From NCBI RefSeq assembly GCF_009193175.1, contig NZ_VUKE01000014.1, positions 1-64,000 on the forward strand: a stretch of DNA of 64,000 nucleotides, read 5' to 3'. How positions within the stretch are numbered: the stretch's first letter is position 1; every line of letters starts with the position of its first letter. Shown here piece after piece: positions 55,076 to 63,211 of this stretch. The translations under genes were made by a program, and so were the position numbers. The notes under the pieces are model-generated. The model searched no databases. It saw only the letters and a program-made list of their open reading frames with translations, and was not told the origin of the DNA. The stretch comes from Georgenia ruanii. Lineage in GTDB: Bacteria > Actinomycetota > Actinomycetes > Actinomycetales > Actinomycetaceae.

Positions 55076-55174
55076 CCGCCCGGAGCCCTGTGACCGCCCG
55101 GAGCCCTGTGACCGCCCGGAGCCCTGTGACCGCCCGGAGCCATGTGACGGCCCGGCGCCCTGTGACGGCCCGGT
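55067..55174. repeat. Six-copy 18-bp minisatellite carrying the SDR stop codon
   Basis: Six tandem 18-bp units start at 55067. Units 1-4 are identical (GCCCTGTGACCGCCCGGA); units 5 and 6 differ at three or four positions. Because 18 is a multiple of three, the TGA that ends the SDR gene recurs in frame in every copy. The repeats lie between the SDR and the terminator shared with ino1. Confidence 0.95.
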
Positions 55175-55180
55175 CCGCCC

Positions 55181-55208
55181 AGGCCCCGCCACGGGCATGG
55201 CGGGGCCT
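55181..55208. terminator. Bidirectional terminator between the SDR gene and ino1
   Basis: An 11-bp perfect stem (55181-55191 with 55198-55208) and a 6-nt loop lie 21 bp beyond the ino1 stop codon. Confidence 0.85.
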
Positions 55209-55228
55209 CGGGAAGGGTCGGACCGACG

Positions 55229-56308
55229 TCAGCGCTCGACGTCGCCGGCGATGAACGCCTCCACCGACTGCCGGGCGACGTCGTCGTTGCGCTGCTCCGG
55301 CGGGGACTTCATGAAGTAGCTCGACGGCGAGAGCAGCGGGCCGCCGATGCCGCGGTCCAGCGCGATCTTCGCCGCCCGGATGGCGTCGATGATGATGCCC
55401 GCGGAGTTCGGGGAGTCCCACACCTCGAGCTTGTACTCGAGGTTCAGCGGCACCTCGCCGAACGCCCGGCCCTCCAGGCGCACGTAGGCCCACTTGCGGT
55501 CGTCGAGCCACTGGACGTAGTCCGAGGGGCCGATGTGGACGTTCTTCTCGCCCAGCTCGTGCTTGACGTTGGACGTCACGGCCTGGGTCTTGGAGATCTT
55601 CTTGGACTCCAGCCGGTCGCGCTCGAGCATGTTCTTGAAGTCCATGTTGCCGCCGACGTTGAGCTGGTACGTCCGGTCGAGCACGACGCCGCGGTCCTCG
55701 AAGAGCTTGGCCAGCACGCGGTGCGTGATGGTGGCGCCCACCTGGGACTTGATGTCGTCGCCGACGATCGGCACCCCGGCGGCGGTGAACTTGTCGGCCC
55801 ACTCCTTGGTGCCGGCGATGAACACGGGCAGCGCGTTGACGAACGCCACGCCCGCTTCGATCGCGCACTGGGCGTAGAACTTCGCCGCGTCCTCCGAGCC
55901 GACCGGCAGGTAGCACACGAGCACGTCGGTGCGGGTCTCACGCAGCGTCGCGACGACGTCGACCGGCTCGGCGGTGGACTCCTCGATGGTCTCCCGGTAG
56001 TACTTGCCGAGCCCGTCGAGGGTGTGCCCGCGCTGGACCTCCACGCCCAGCGGCGGGACGTCGCAGATCTTGATGGTGTTGTTCTCGCTGGCGACGATCG
56101 CCTCGGACAGGTCGCGGCCGACCTTCTTGCCGTCGACGTCGAACGCGGCCACGAACTCGACGTCGCGCACGTGGTAGTTGCCGAACTGGACGTGCATCAG
56201 GCCCGGGACGGTGCTCTCGGGGTCGGCGTCGGCGTAGAAGTGCACGCCCTGCACCAACGACGACGCACAGTTGCCGACGCCGACGATCGCGACGCGGATG
56301 GCGCTCAT
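55229..56308 (-). CDS. ino1: Inositol-1-phosphate synthase
   Basis: The 359-residue NAD-dependent enzyme converts glucose 6-phosphate to L-myo-inositol 1-phosphate, the first step toward phosphatidylinositol, lipoarabinomannan-type lipids and mycothiol in actinobacteria. Signatures are [13 protein letters not shown] (NAD binding), [31 protein letters not shown] and SNVKHELG. It is the short prokaryotic form. It starts inside the end of the PadR regulator gene (4-bp overlap), so it is translationally coupled to that regulator. Confidence 0.96.
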   Translation of the reverse strand: MSAIRVAIVGVGNCASSLVQGVHFYADADPESTVPGLMHVQFGNYHVRDVEFVAAFDVDGKKVGRDLSEAIVASENNTIKICDVPPLGVEVQRGHTLDGLGKYYRETIEESTAEPVDVVATLRETRTDVLVCYLPVGSEDAAKFYAQCAIEAGVAFVNALPVFIAGTKEWADKFTAAGVPIVGDDIKSQVGATITHRVLAKLFEDRGVVLDRTYQLNVGGNMDFKNMLERDRLESKKISKTQAVTSNVKHELGEKNVHIGPSDYVQWLDDRKWAYVRLEGRAFGEVPLNLEYKLEVWDSPNSAGIIIDAIRAAKIALDRGIGGPLLSPSSYFMKSPPEQRNDDVARQSVEAFIAGDVER

Positions 56309-57030
56309 GGTTGCTCCTTGCTCAGTGGGTTCTCATTCCGGGTGGCGGGTGCGCCGTCGGCGTCCGCGGACGGGGGCCTCCGTGTGCCCCTGGGGGGAGA
56401 GGTGCCGGGGGGTCCCGGCGGCCCCGTCGACGTCGGCGGCGGGGCCGCCGGCGCGATGTCGTCGTAGTCGAGCGCGCCTCGGGTGCCGCGCTCGGTGTCG
56501 ATGACCCGTTCGAGCCAGGCCACCTCCCGCTCGACCTGCTCGAGGCCGTGGCGGGCGAGCTCGGCCGTGTAGGAGTCCATCCGCCGCGAGGTCCGGGCGA
56601 AGGACTGGCGCAGGTTCTCCATCCGGTCGACCATGCGGGCCCGCCGCCCCTCGAGGATGCGCAGCCGCGTGGTGGCGTCCGTGCTCGCGAACAAGGTGAA
56701 CCGGACGTCGAAGGAGGCATCGTCGTCCCAGGCCGCCGGCTCGGCGACGGCGAGAGAGTCCTCCAGGTGGCCCCGGCCCGCCCCGGTGATGCGGTAGACG
56801 ATGCGCGCTCGCCGTCCGGACAGCGGCGACGAGGCGGCCCCGGCGTCCTCGGCCACGATCAGGCCGCGCTCGGTGAGGGACCGCAGCGCCGGATAGAGCG
56901 AGCCGTACGACAGCGTGCGGAACGCACCCAGGGTGGCGTTGAGGTGCTTGCGCAGCTCGTAGCCGTGCGTCGGGGCGTCACGCAGACGGCCGAGGATGGC
57001 GAGCTCGAGCACCTGGGTGCGTGCGCCCAT
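56305..57030 (-). CDS. PadR family transcriptional regulator
   Basis: The 241-residue protein has an N-terminal PadR winged helix (about 1-95: [55 protein letters not shown]). A helical C-terminal domain (about 100-190) contains [21 protein letters not shown], and a Pro-rich tail of about 50 residues follows. It probably controls its own operon with ino1 through the palindromes at 57098-57122. A PadR-ino1 pair is conserved in mycobacteria (Rv0047c-Rv0046c), which supports a role in inositol metabolism control. The effector is unknown. Confidence 0.93.
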   Translation of the reverse strand: MGARTQVLELAILGRLRDAPTHGYELRKHLNATLGAFRTLSYGSLYPALRSLTERGLIVAEDAGAASSPLSGRRARIVYRITGAGRGHLEDSLAVAEPAAWDDDASFDVRFTLFASTDATTRLRILEGRRARMVDRMENLRQSFARTSRRMDSYTAELARHGLEQVEREVAWLERVIDTERGTRGALDYDDIAPAAPPPTSTGPPGPPGTSPPRGTRRPPSADADGAPATRNENPLSKEQP

Positions 57031-57097
57031 CTGCCGTCCTTCCTGCCGTCGCTGCCGGGAGCTGCCGTGCGCCGCGGGTCACACCGCGGATAGCGCA

Positions 57098-57122
57098 GCA
57101 ATATATCGCACCGATATATCGG
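57098..57122. promoter_or_regulatory. Probable PadR operator upstream of padR-ino1
   Basis: CCGATATATCGG (57111-57122) is a perfect palindrome, and a second ATATATCG occurs 10 bp to the left (57101-57108). This is a rare AT-rich island in GC-rich DNA, about 70-90 bp before the padR start. ATAT-type palindromes are typical PadR targets. TATATT on the minus strand (57100-57105) could be the -10 that the repressor covers. The rest of the 57031-57401 gap shows no other feature. The operator could also influence the divergent ponA. Confidence 0.7.
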
Positions 57123-57401
57123 ACATGTGCGAAGGGCCGCATTCGCGGCCTTGTTCGCGGCCCGTGGCCCGGCGCGCCGGCAGCCGGCGGCCCCCGCCCG
57201 CGCCGGCACTCGGCGGAGCTGGCGAGTCCTCCCGCTGTGACGGACGACATGGGCAGGGTGGGGGAGGCTGCCGCATACTGAAGGACGATCTGCCCGCGTG
57301 CGGCCGATTCTCGGTGCCTGCCGGTACCGCACATCGGACGAGCCGGGCGCACCCGTCCGTAGTCGCGCCGCTCGGTGTGGCATGGCGAAAGGCAGGCCTG
57401 C

Positions 57402-59849
57402 GTGGCACGTACCCCCAACTGGTCCCCGACCGGGCGGCCGGCGGACGGCCGGCGCGGTGGCGCCCCGAGCGGTGCCTCCACCCGCAGCTCCGCATCCGGT
57501 GGCGGTGCGCGCACCGGGGCGGGCGTACGCCGGACGACGTCGAGCCGTGGCACCGCCGCGGCGGCCCGCGCCGGCGGCGCGGGTGGTGGCCGTGGCTCCG
57601 GTGGCGGGCGTGGGCGCGGGTCCGGTGGGCGCGGGTCCGGCGGCCGTGGCCCGGCGCCGCGCCGCAAGGGCTTCTTCGACTACCCCCGCTCGGGCAAGGG
57701 CCCGATCCAGCGCTGGCTGCCGAGCTGGCGGGTGGTGCTCGGCACCATCCTCGCCGGCATCGCGGCGGTGCTCGGGGTGTTCGTGGTCGCCTACGCCACC
57801 GTCGAGGTGCCCGAGCCCGACGACTTCGCCCTCGCGGAGTCCACGACGGTCTACTACGCGGACGGCAAGACGCCGATGGGCTCCTTCTCGCAGGTCGACC
57901 GCGCGGTGGTGTCGATGGACACGCTGCCCGAGTACATCGGGCAGGCCGTCATCTCCTCGGAGGACCGCAACTTCTACGAGAACAACGGCGTGGACCCCAA
58001 GGGCCTGACCCGGGCGCTGTGGAACAACGTGCGCGGACTGCCCACCCAGGGCGGTTCCACCCTGACCCAGCAGTACGTCGAGCGGTACTACATGGGCACC
58101 ACCACGAGCTACCTGGGGAAGTTCAAGGAGACGATCCTCGCGCTGAAGATCGACCGGTCCCAGTCCAAGGACGCCATCCTCGAGAACTACCTCAACACCA
58201 TCTACTTCGGCCGCGGCGCCTACGGCATCGAGAAGGCCGCGCAGGCCTACTTCGGCAAGCCGGCCGCCGAGCTGACCCTCGCGGAGTCCGCCGTGCTCGC
58301 CGGCATCATCCCGGCGCCGAGCGCCTGGGACCCCGCGGTCAGCCCCGACCGCGCCGAGCAGCGGTGGAACCGGGTGCTCGACCTCATGGTCCGGGACGGC
58401 TGGATCAGCCAGGCCGACCGTGACGCCGCCCAGTACCCGCAGACGGTCCCGCCGAGGACGGAGAACACCTATGGCGGGCCCAACGGGTATCTGCTGAAGA
58501 TGGTCCGCGACGAGCTCGTCCACAAGGCCGGGATGACCGAGGACGAGATCGACACCCGCGGCCTCGACATCGTCACGACGATCAACCAGCGGGACCAGGA
58601 GGCCGCGGTGCAGGCCGTGGACAACCTGCCCGACGACCGCCCGGCGAACAACCGTGTCTCGCTCGTCTCGATCGACCCCTCCAGCGGCGCCATCGTCGCC
58701 CTCTACGGCGGCGCGGACTTCGTCTCCCAGCCGCTCAACCTCGCCACCCAGGCGCGCGCCCAGGCCGGGTCCACCTTCAAGCCCTTCGCGCTGGTGGCGG
58801 GGCTGGAGCAGGGCATCAGCCTGTACGACACCTACTCGGCCCCCGCGCAGATGAAGATCGGGAACTGGCAGGTCCGGAACTTCGACTCGCGCGACCACGG
58901 GCAGGTGAACCTGGTCGAGGCGACGGCGGGCTCCATGAACACCGCCTACGCCCAGCTCAACGAGGACGTCGGACCGAAGAACACCATCGACGCCGCCGTC
59001 CGCGCCGGCCTGCCGCAGGACACCCCCGGCCTCGCCAACGAGGTGGGCAACGTGCTCGGGTCGGCCTCGCCGCGGGCGATCGACATGGCCACCGTCTTCG
59101 CGACCTACGCCGCCCAGGGCGTGCGCCACGACCCGTTCATCGTCTCCGAGGCGCGCGACACCTCCGGGAACGTCGTCTACACCGGCGAGGGTCAGGGCCG
59201 GCGGGAGTTCGACGCGCAGGTCATGGCCGACGCCACCTACGCCATGCAGGCGGTGATCAGCGACGGCGGCGCGCCCGCTGCCGCCATCGGGCGCCCGGCG
59301 GCCGGCAAGACCGGCACGTCGACGGCGCTGAAGTCGGCGAACTTCGGCGGGTACGTGCCGCAGCTGGCGACGTTCGTCAACATGTTCCAGACCGGCGACG
59401 ACGGCAGCGAGCAGTCGCTCACCGGGTTCGGCGGCGTCCCCTCCAAGCTCATGAGCGGCAGCCGGTTCCCCGCGCAGATCTGGCACGACTACATGGCGGC
59501 GGCCACCCAGGGCATGCCCGTGGAGGACTTCCCCAAGCCCTCCGCCCGCCCGCGGCCGAAGTACACGCCGCCGCCGGAGCCGACGGCCGAGCCCAGCACC
59601 GAGGCGCCCACCGAGGAGCCGTCGCCGACGCCGACGGAGGAGCCGTCGGAGCCGCCCTCCGAGGAGCCGAACCCGACGCCGCCCAACAACAACGGCGGCG
59701 GGAACGGGAACGGCAACGGGCACGGGAACGGCGGCGGCAACGGCGGTGAGCAGGCGACGCCGGCTCCTACGCCGAGCCCCGGACCGACCGTGGGCCAGCA
59801 AGGCGGTCCGGCCAGCCCGGGCACCTGGAACCCCCTCCGGCCCCAGTAG
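57402..59849 (+). CDS. ponA: PonA-type bifunctional class A penicillin-binding protein
   Basis: The 815-residue protein has an Arg/Gly-rich cytoplasmic N-terminus (about 85 residues), one transmembrane helix (about 108-130), a GT51 glycosyltransferase domain and a transpeptidase domain. GT51 motifs are SSEDRNFYENNG (catalytic Glu187), GGSTLTQQYVE and NYLNTIYFGRGAYGIEKAA. Transpeptidase motifs are STFK (457-460), SMN (511-513) and KTGTS (from 636). The tail is Pro/Glu/Thr then Gly/Asn-rich. No C-terminal PASTA domain is present. The GTG at 57402 is preferred; an in-frame GTG at 57375 is possible. Positions 57123-57401 hold no other gene. It is divergent from padR-ino1. Confidence 0.95.
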   Translation: MARTPNWSPTGRPADGRRGGAPSGASTRSSASGGGARTGAGVRRTTSSRGTAAAARAGGAGGGRGSGGGRGRGSGGRGSGGRGPAPRRKGFFDYPRSGKGPIQRWLPSWRVVLGTILAGIAAVLGVFVVAYATVEVPEPDDFALAESTTVYYADGKTPMGSFSQVDRAVVSMDTLPEYIGQAVISSEDRNFYENNGVDPKGLTRALWNNVRGLPTQGGSTLTQQYVERYYMGTTTSYLGKFKETILALKIDRSQSKDAILENYLNTIYFGRGAYGIEKAAQAYFGKPAAELTLAESAVLAGIIPAPSAWDPAVSPDRAEQRWNRVLDLMVRDGWISQADRDAAQYPQTVPPRTENTYGGPNGYLLKMVRDELVHKAGMTEDEIDTRGLDIVTTINQRDQEAAVQAVDNLPDDRPANNRVSLVSIDPSSGAIVALYGGADFVSQPLNLATQARAQAGSTFKPFALVAGLEQGISLYDTYSAPAQMKIGNWQVRNFDSRDHGQVNLVEATAGSMNTAYAQLNEDVGPKNTIDAAVRAGLPQDTPGLANEVGNVLGSASPRAIDMATVFATYAAQGVRHDPFIVSEARDTSGNVVYTGEGQGRREFDAQVMADATYAMQAVISDGGAPAAAIGRPAAGKTGTSTALKSANFGGYVPQLATFVNMFQTGDDGSEQSLTGFGGVPSKLMSGSRFPAQIWHDYMAAATQGMPVEDFPKPSARPRPKYTPPPEPTAEPSTEAPTEEPSPTPTEEPSEPPSEEPNPTPPNNNGGGNGNGNGHGNGGGNGGEQATPAPTPSPGPTVGQQGGPASPGTWNPLRPQ

Positions 59850-59855
59850 ACGGAG

Positions 59856-59883
59856 CGACGGCGGCACGCACGTGCCGCCGTCG
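59856..59883 (+). terminator. Terminator of ponA
   Basis: A 12-13 bp perfect stem (59856-59868 with 59871-59883) starts 7 bp after the ponA stop and is followed by a T-rich tract. Confidence 0.85.
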
Positions 59884-60071
59884 TTCTGCTTCTCAGCCGT
59901 CCACAGGTGCTGTGAGGCACGTCGCGGGCCGGGAAGGGGGCTGGCTACGGTAAGGTGGTCCGCTGGTCCCTTCTCGTACGCACCCGCGTGCCGGGCGGGG
60001 CCGCGAACGCATCACCCTCCTGTCACGGAAGGACCGTGACCGCCTGAGTCCAGAGGAGGTGGGTACCAAGC

Positions 60072-60362
60072 ATGCGTCCTTACGAACTGATGATCATCCT
60101 CGACCCGGAGATCGATGAGCGCACGGTCGCCCCGTCGCTCGACAAGCTGCTCGCGGTCGTCAAGACCGGCGGCGGCACCGTCGAGAAGGTCGACATCTGG
60201 GGCAAGCGTCGTCTTGCCTACGACATCAAGAAGCGTTCCGAGGGCATCTACGCCGTCGTCGACATGACGACGACGCCGGAGCTGGCCCAGGAGCTCGACC
60301 GTCAGCTCGGTCTGAACGAGGCCGTCCTGCGCACCAAGCTCATCCGCCCGGAAGCTCACTGA
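60072..60362 (+). CDS. rpsF: 30S ribosomal protein S6
   Basis: The 96-residue protein begins [19 protein letters not shown] and contains [18 protein letters not shown], both S6 hallmarks. It binds S18 in the 30S platform. It is the first gene of rpsF-ssb-rpsR-rplI. AGAGGAGGTGG precedes the ATG. TAAGGT near 59951 may be the -10 of the operon promoter. Confidence 0.98.
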   Translation: MRPYELMIILDPEIDERTVAPSLDKLLAVVKTGGGTVEKVDIWGKRRLAYDIKKRSEGIYAVVDMTTTPELAQELDRQLGLNEAVLRTKLIRPEAH

Positions 60363-60401
60363 GCGTCCGCGTAGCAACCACCTGACCCCAGGGAGCACAG
60401 C

Positions 60402-60944
60402 ATGGCAGGAGAGACCGTCATCACCGTCGTCGGCAACCTGACGGCGGACCCCGAGCTGCGATTCACCCCGTCCGGGGCGGCCGTGGCCAGCTTCACCGTG
60501 GCGTCCACGCCGCGCACCTTCGACCGTCAGGCCAACGAGTGGAAGGACGGGGAGACCCTGTTCCTGCGCTGCTCGGTCTGGCGCGAGGCCGCGGAGAACA
60601 TCGCGGAGTCGCTGACCAAGGGCACCCGCGTGATCGTCCAGGGCCGCCTGGTCCAGCGCTCCTTCGAGACCCGCGAGGGCGAGAAGCGCACGGTCGTGGA
60701 GATGCAGGTCGACGAGGTCGGTCCCTCGCTGCGCTACGCCACGGCCAAGGTCACCCGCGCCTCGCGCGGCGGTGGCGGCGGCTTCGGCGGCGGTCAGGGT
60801 GGCTACGGCGGCGGTCAGCAGGGTGGCTACGCGGCCGCCGGCGCGCAGCAGGGCGGCGGGTACAACGCCCCCGGCGGCGGCCAGGCCGACGACCCCTGGG
60901 CCACCGGCGGCTCGAGCGCGTTCAACGACGAGCCCCCCTTCTAA
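60402..60944 (+). CDS. ssb: Single-stranded DNA-binding protein
   Basis: The 180-residue protein has an OB-fold at about 1-110 ([53 protein letters not shown]). A Gly/Gln-rich flexible linker leads to the acidic tip FNDEPPF, which recruits replication and repair partners. Its place between rpsF and rpsR is the ancestral arrangement and marks it as the essential housekeeping SSB. Confidence 0.97.
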   Translation: MAGETVITVVGNLTADPELRFTPSGAAVASFTVASTPRTFDRQANEWKDGETLFLRCSVWREAAENIAESLTKGTRVIVQGRLVQRSFETREGEKRTVVEMQVDEVGPSLRYATAKVTRASRGGGGGFGGGQGGYGGGQQGGYAAAGAQQGGGYNAPGGGQADDPWATGGSSAFNDEPPF

Positions 60945-61001
60945 GTCAGACCTTTTCGCGTGCGCCCCACGGCGCCGCACGGATCATCGAGGAGCACCAC
61001 C

Positions 61002-61238
61002 ATGGCGAAGCCTGTTCTTCGCAAGCCTAAGAAGAAGGCCAACCCGCTCAAGGCGGGCAAGATCGAGAACATCGACTACAAGGACACCGCGCTGCTTCGG
61101 AAGTTCATCTCCGACCGCGGCAAGATCCGCGCCCGCCGCGTGACCGGCGTGTCCGTCCAGGAGCAGCGCCTCATCGCGAAGGCCGTCAAGAACGCCCGCG
61201 AGATGGCTCTGCTGCCGTACACGAGCTCGGCTCGCTGA
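61002..61238 (+). CDS. rpsR: 30S ribosomal protein S18
   Basis: The 78-residue basic protein has the S18 core [50 protein letters not shown]. The N-terminus ([17 protein letters not shown]) lacks the Cys-x2-Cys zinc motif of some S18 proteins, so this is the zinc-independent form. AGGAGCACCACC precedes the ATG at 61002; the longer ORF beginning at 60960 is rejected. Confidence 0.97.
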   Translation: MAKPVLRKPKKKANPLKAGKIENIDYKDTALLRKFISDRGKIRARRVTGVSVQEQRLIAKAVKNAREMALLPYTSSAR

Positions 61239-61254
61239 GACTAGGAGTCCACTC

Positions 61255-61707
61255 ATGGCAAAGCTGATCCTGACCCACGAGGTCTCCGGTCTCGGCGCCG
61301 CTGGCGACGTGGTCGAGGTCAAGGACGGGTACGCCCGCAACTACCTCGTCCCGCGTGGCCTGGCCACCCGCTGGACCAAGGGCGGCCAGAAGCAGGTCGA
61401 CCAGATCCAGGCCGCGCGCAAGGCGCGCGCGATCGCCACGATCGAGGAGGCCCGCGACATCCGCGACCGCCTGCAGGCCAACCCCGTCACCGTCGCCGTG
61501 CGCGCCGGCGAGAACGGCCGCCTGTTCGGCGCCGTGACCACGACGGACATCGCCGAAGCCGTTCAGGGCGCCGGCGGGCCCAAGCTCGACCGCCGCAAGA
61601 TCGAGGTCCCCAGCCCGATCAAGGCGCTCGGCACGCACAAGGTCCACGTGCGCCTGCACGAGGACGTCCAGGCGACGCTCGACGTGACGGTCGTCCCCGC
61701 CAAGTGA
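61255..61707 (+). CDS. rplI: 50S ribosomal protein L9
   Basis: This 150-residue protein has an N-terminal RNA-binding domain ([37 protein letters not shown]), a long connecting helix and a C-terminal domain ([36 protein letters not shown]). It is the last gene of the operon, followed 20 bp later by a terminator. The common neighbour dnaB is not in the remaining window; a VOC protein follows instead. Confidence 0.98.
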   Translation: MAKLILTHEVSGLGAAGDVVEVKDGYARNYLVPRGLATRWTKGGQKQVDQIQAARKARAIATIEEARDIRDRLQANPVTVAVRAGENGRLFGAVTTTDIAEAVQGAGGPKLDRRKIEVPSPIKALGTHKVHVRLHEDVQATLDVTVVPAK

Positions 61708-61727
61708 CCTTCTGAGTCGCGACTGCG

Positions 61728-61757
61728 ACGGCCCGGCCCCTCCTGGGGTCGGGCCGT
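61728..61757. terminator. Terminator of the rpsF-rplI operon
   Basis: A 13-bp stem with one wobble (61728-61740 with 61745-61757) and a TCCT loop lies between convergent genes. Confidence 0.8.
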
Positions 61758-61776
61758 TCGTGTCGGTGGGCCGGGG

Positions 61777-62265
61777 TCACGCCGGCTGCTCGACCCCCTC
61801 GAAGGCCGCCCGCAGCGCCGCGACGTCGAACTTGCCCTGGGTGGCGAGCATCGCCTGGGTGACCCGCTGCACCTTGGTCGGGTCCTTGTCGGTGAACATC
61901 TCGTACCACTCGGTCGGCACGACCTGCCACGACAGCCCGTAGCGGTCCTTGAGCCAGCCGCACGGGCCGGGCTGGCCGCCCTCGACCAGCGCGTCCCAGT
62001 AGTGGTCGATCTCGGCCTGGTCCTTGCACCGGATCTCGAACGACACGGCCTCCGTGAACGGGAACAGCGGGCCGCCGTTGATGCCGACGAACTGCTGGCC
62101 GTGCAGCTCGAACGCCACCGTCATGACGCTGCCCTCCGGGCCGGGCGAGTCCGGCCCGTAGTGGGTGATCTCCTTGATCCGGCCGTCGCCGAAGACGGAG
62201 ACGTAGAAGTTCGCGGCCTCCTCGGCCTGGGTGTCGAACCAGAGGTTCGCGACGATCTTCTGCAT
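61777..62265 (-). CDS. VOC family protein (PhnB-like, 3-demethylubiquinone-9 methyltransferase-like fold)
   Basis: The 162-residue protein begins MQKIVANLWFDTQAEEAANFYVSVFGDG, the usual opening of PhnB-like proteins with the glyoxalase/bleomycin-resistance (VOC) fold. MTVAFELHGQQFVGINGGP and WLKDRYGLSWQVVP are further family stretches. Despite common database names it is not a proven methyltransferase. The metal ligands and substrate are unknown. The ATG at 62265 with GAGGAAGG upstream is preferred over the GTG at 62274. Confidence 0.88.
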   Translation of the reverse strand: MQKIVANLWFDTQAEEAANFYVSVFGDGRIKEITHYGPDSPGPEGSVMTVAFELHGQQFVGINGGPLFPFTEAVSFEIRCKDQAEIDHYWDALVEGGQPGPCGWLKDRYGLSWQVVPTEWYEMFTDKDPTKVQRVTQAMLATQGKFDVAALRAAFEGVEQPA

Positions 62266-62392
62266 TCCTGGCACCTTCCTCGTGGCGGGGAGCGTGAGCC
62301 CCGGGCCGGTGTGCCGGCGGCTCTACCCGTGCGTCGAACGGCGTCCCGGGGGTTCGACACGACAACACGGAGACGTCCCGGGTGCACGCCAA

Positions 62393-62421
62393 CGGCCCCG
62401 GAGCTCGAGGCTCCGGGGCCG
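62393..62421. terminator. Terminator downstream of the 62444-63043 membrane protein gene
   Basis: A 12-bp perfect stem (62393-62404 with 62410-62421) and a TCGAG loop start 23 bp past the stop codon of the minus-strand gene. Confidence 0.85.
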
Positions 62422-62443
62422 CTGGGGCGGTGCGAGGTGAGGG

Positions 62444-63043
62444 TCAGACGCCGGCTGGGACGGGCCGGCTGGAGGCCGCGACGTCGGCGGCCTCGACCTT
62501 CTTGGCGTGGCGCAGGCCCAGGACGCCCAGGACCGCGAGGGCGGCGGCGCCGACGAAGGCGGCGACGGCGGCGTAGCTGGCGATGGTGCCCATCATGCCG
62601 AACGCGTAGGCCTCGAGGAGCAGGCCGCGGAGGGTGTTGCCCATGAACAGGGTCTGGCGCAGCTGCCCGAGGGCGGCGACGTCGTCGGGGTTGGCGCCCG
62701 GGTCCTTCGAGGCCGCCATGAACTCGCCGCTGACCTGCTCGTAGGTGCGGCCGTCGCTTGAGGCGTTCATGTGGGCCAGGATGTAGTGGTCGGCGAAGGC
62801 CTTGGCCTGGTCGCCGGTGGTCATCGGGTCACCGGCGAAGGGCTCCAGGGCCGCCCGGTCCGCCTCGGAGAGGGACGCGAGGGCGTCGCCCTCGGGCATC
62901 GTGATCTCCTGGATCGCGAGCTGGTCCTTGACGTTCTGGGCGACGAAGCTGCTGGCCCAGGTCAGCAGGCCGCCGCCGACGAGCAGGACGGCCGCCAGGA
63001 TGAGGCCCGTCCAGGAGATCAGCCGGTCGAGAGTCTTGCGCAT
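62444..63043 (-). CDS. Hypothetical two-helix membrane protein
   Basis: The 199-residue protein has an N-terminal transmembrane helix (about 9-32, ISWTGLILAAVLLVGGGLLTW) and an external helical region of about 110 residues (VKDQLAIQEITMPEGDALASL; FADHYILAHM; NPDDVAALGQLRQTLFMGNTLRGLLLEAYAFG). A second hydrophobic region of one or two helices (about 145-175) and a short basic tail follow. Homologues in actinobacteria are sometimes labelled as aromatic ring-opening dioxygenase LigA, which nothing in the sequence supports. The function is unknown. No neighbour suggests an operon. Confidence 0.8.
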   Translation of the reverse strand: MRKTLDRLISWTGLILAAVLLVGGGLLTWASSFVAQNVKDQLAIQEITMPEGDALASLSEADRAALEPFAGDPMTTGDQAKAFADHYILAHMNASSDGRTYEQVSGEFMAASKDPGANPDDVAALGQLRQTLFMGNTLRGLLLEAYAFGMMGTIASYAAVAAFVGAAALAVLGVLGLRHAKKVEAADVAASSRPVPAGV

Positions 63044-63211
63044 GATTCCGCCTTCGTAGACGTTGCCTGGCGGCGAGGGCCGCTGGGCCGGGTTGCTCGG
63101 CGAGTGCTTCGCCTACGAGAACTATGTCGGAATCGTGCGGCCGCTATGGGGGACCTTCGTCCGGGTCCAGGGGCGCGTGTCCCACGGCACATGTAGACGT
63201 ATCGTGGCTGG

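Noticed and set aside
61777..62265. 3-demethylubiquinone-9 methyltransferase
   Set aside because: No SAM-binding motif is present. The protein has the VOC fold; the database name is an inherited mislabel.
62444..63043. Aromatic ring-opening dioxygenase LigA
   Set aside because: This label is sometimes attached to such actinobacterial proteins, but the sequence is a two- or three-helix membrane protein with no dioxygenase motif.
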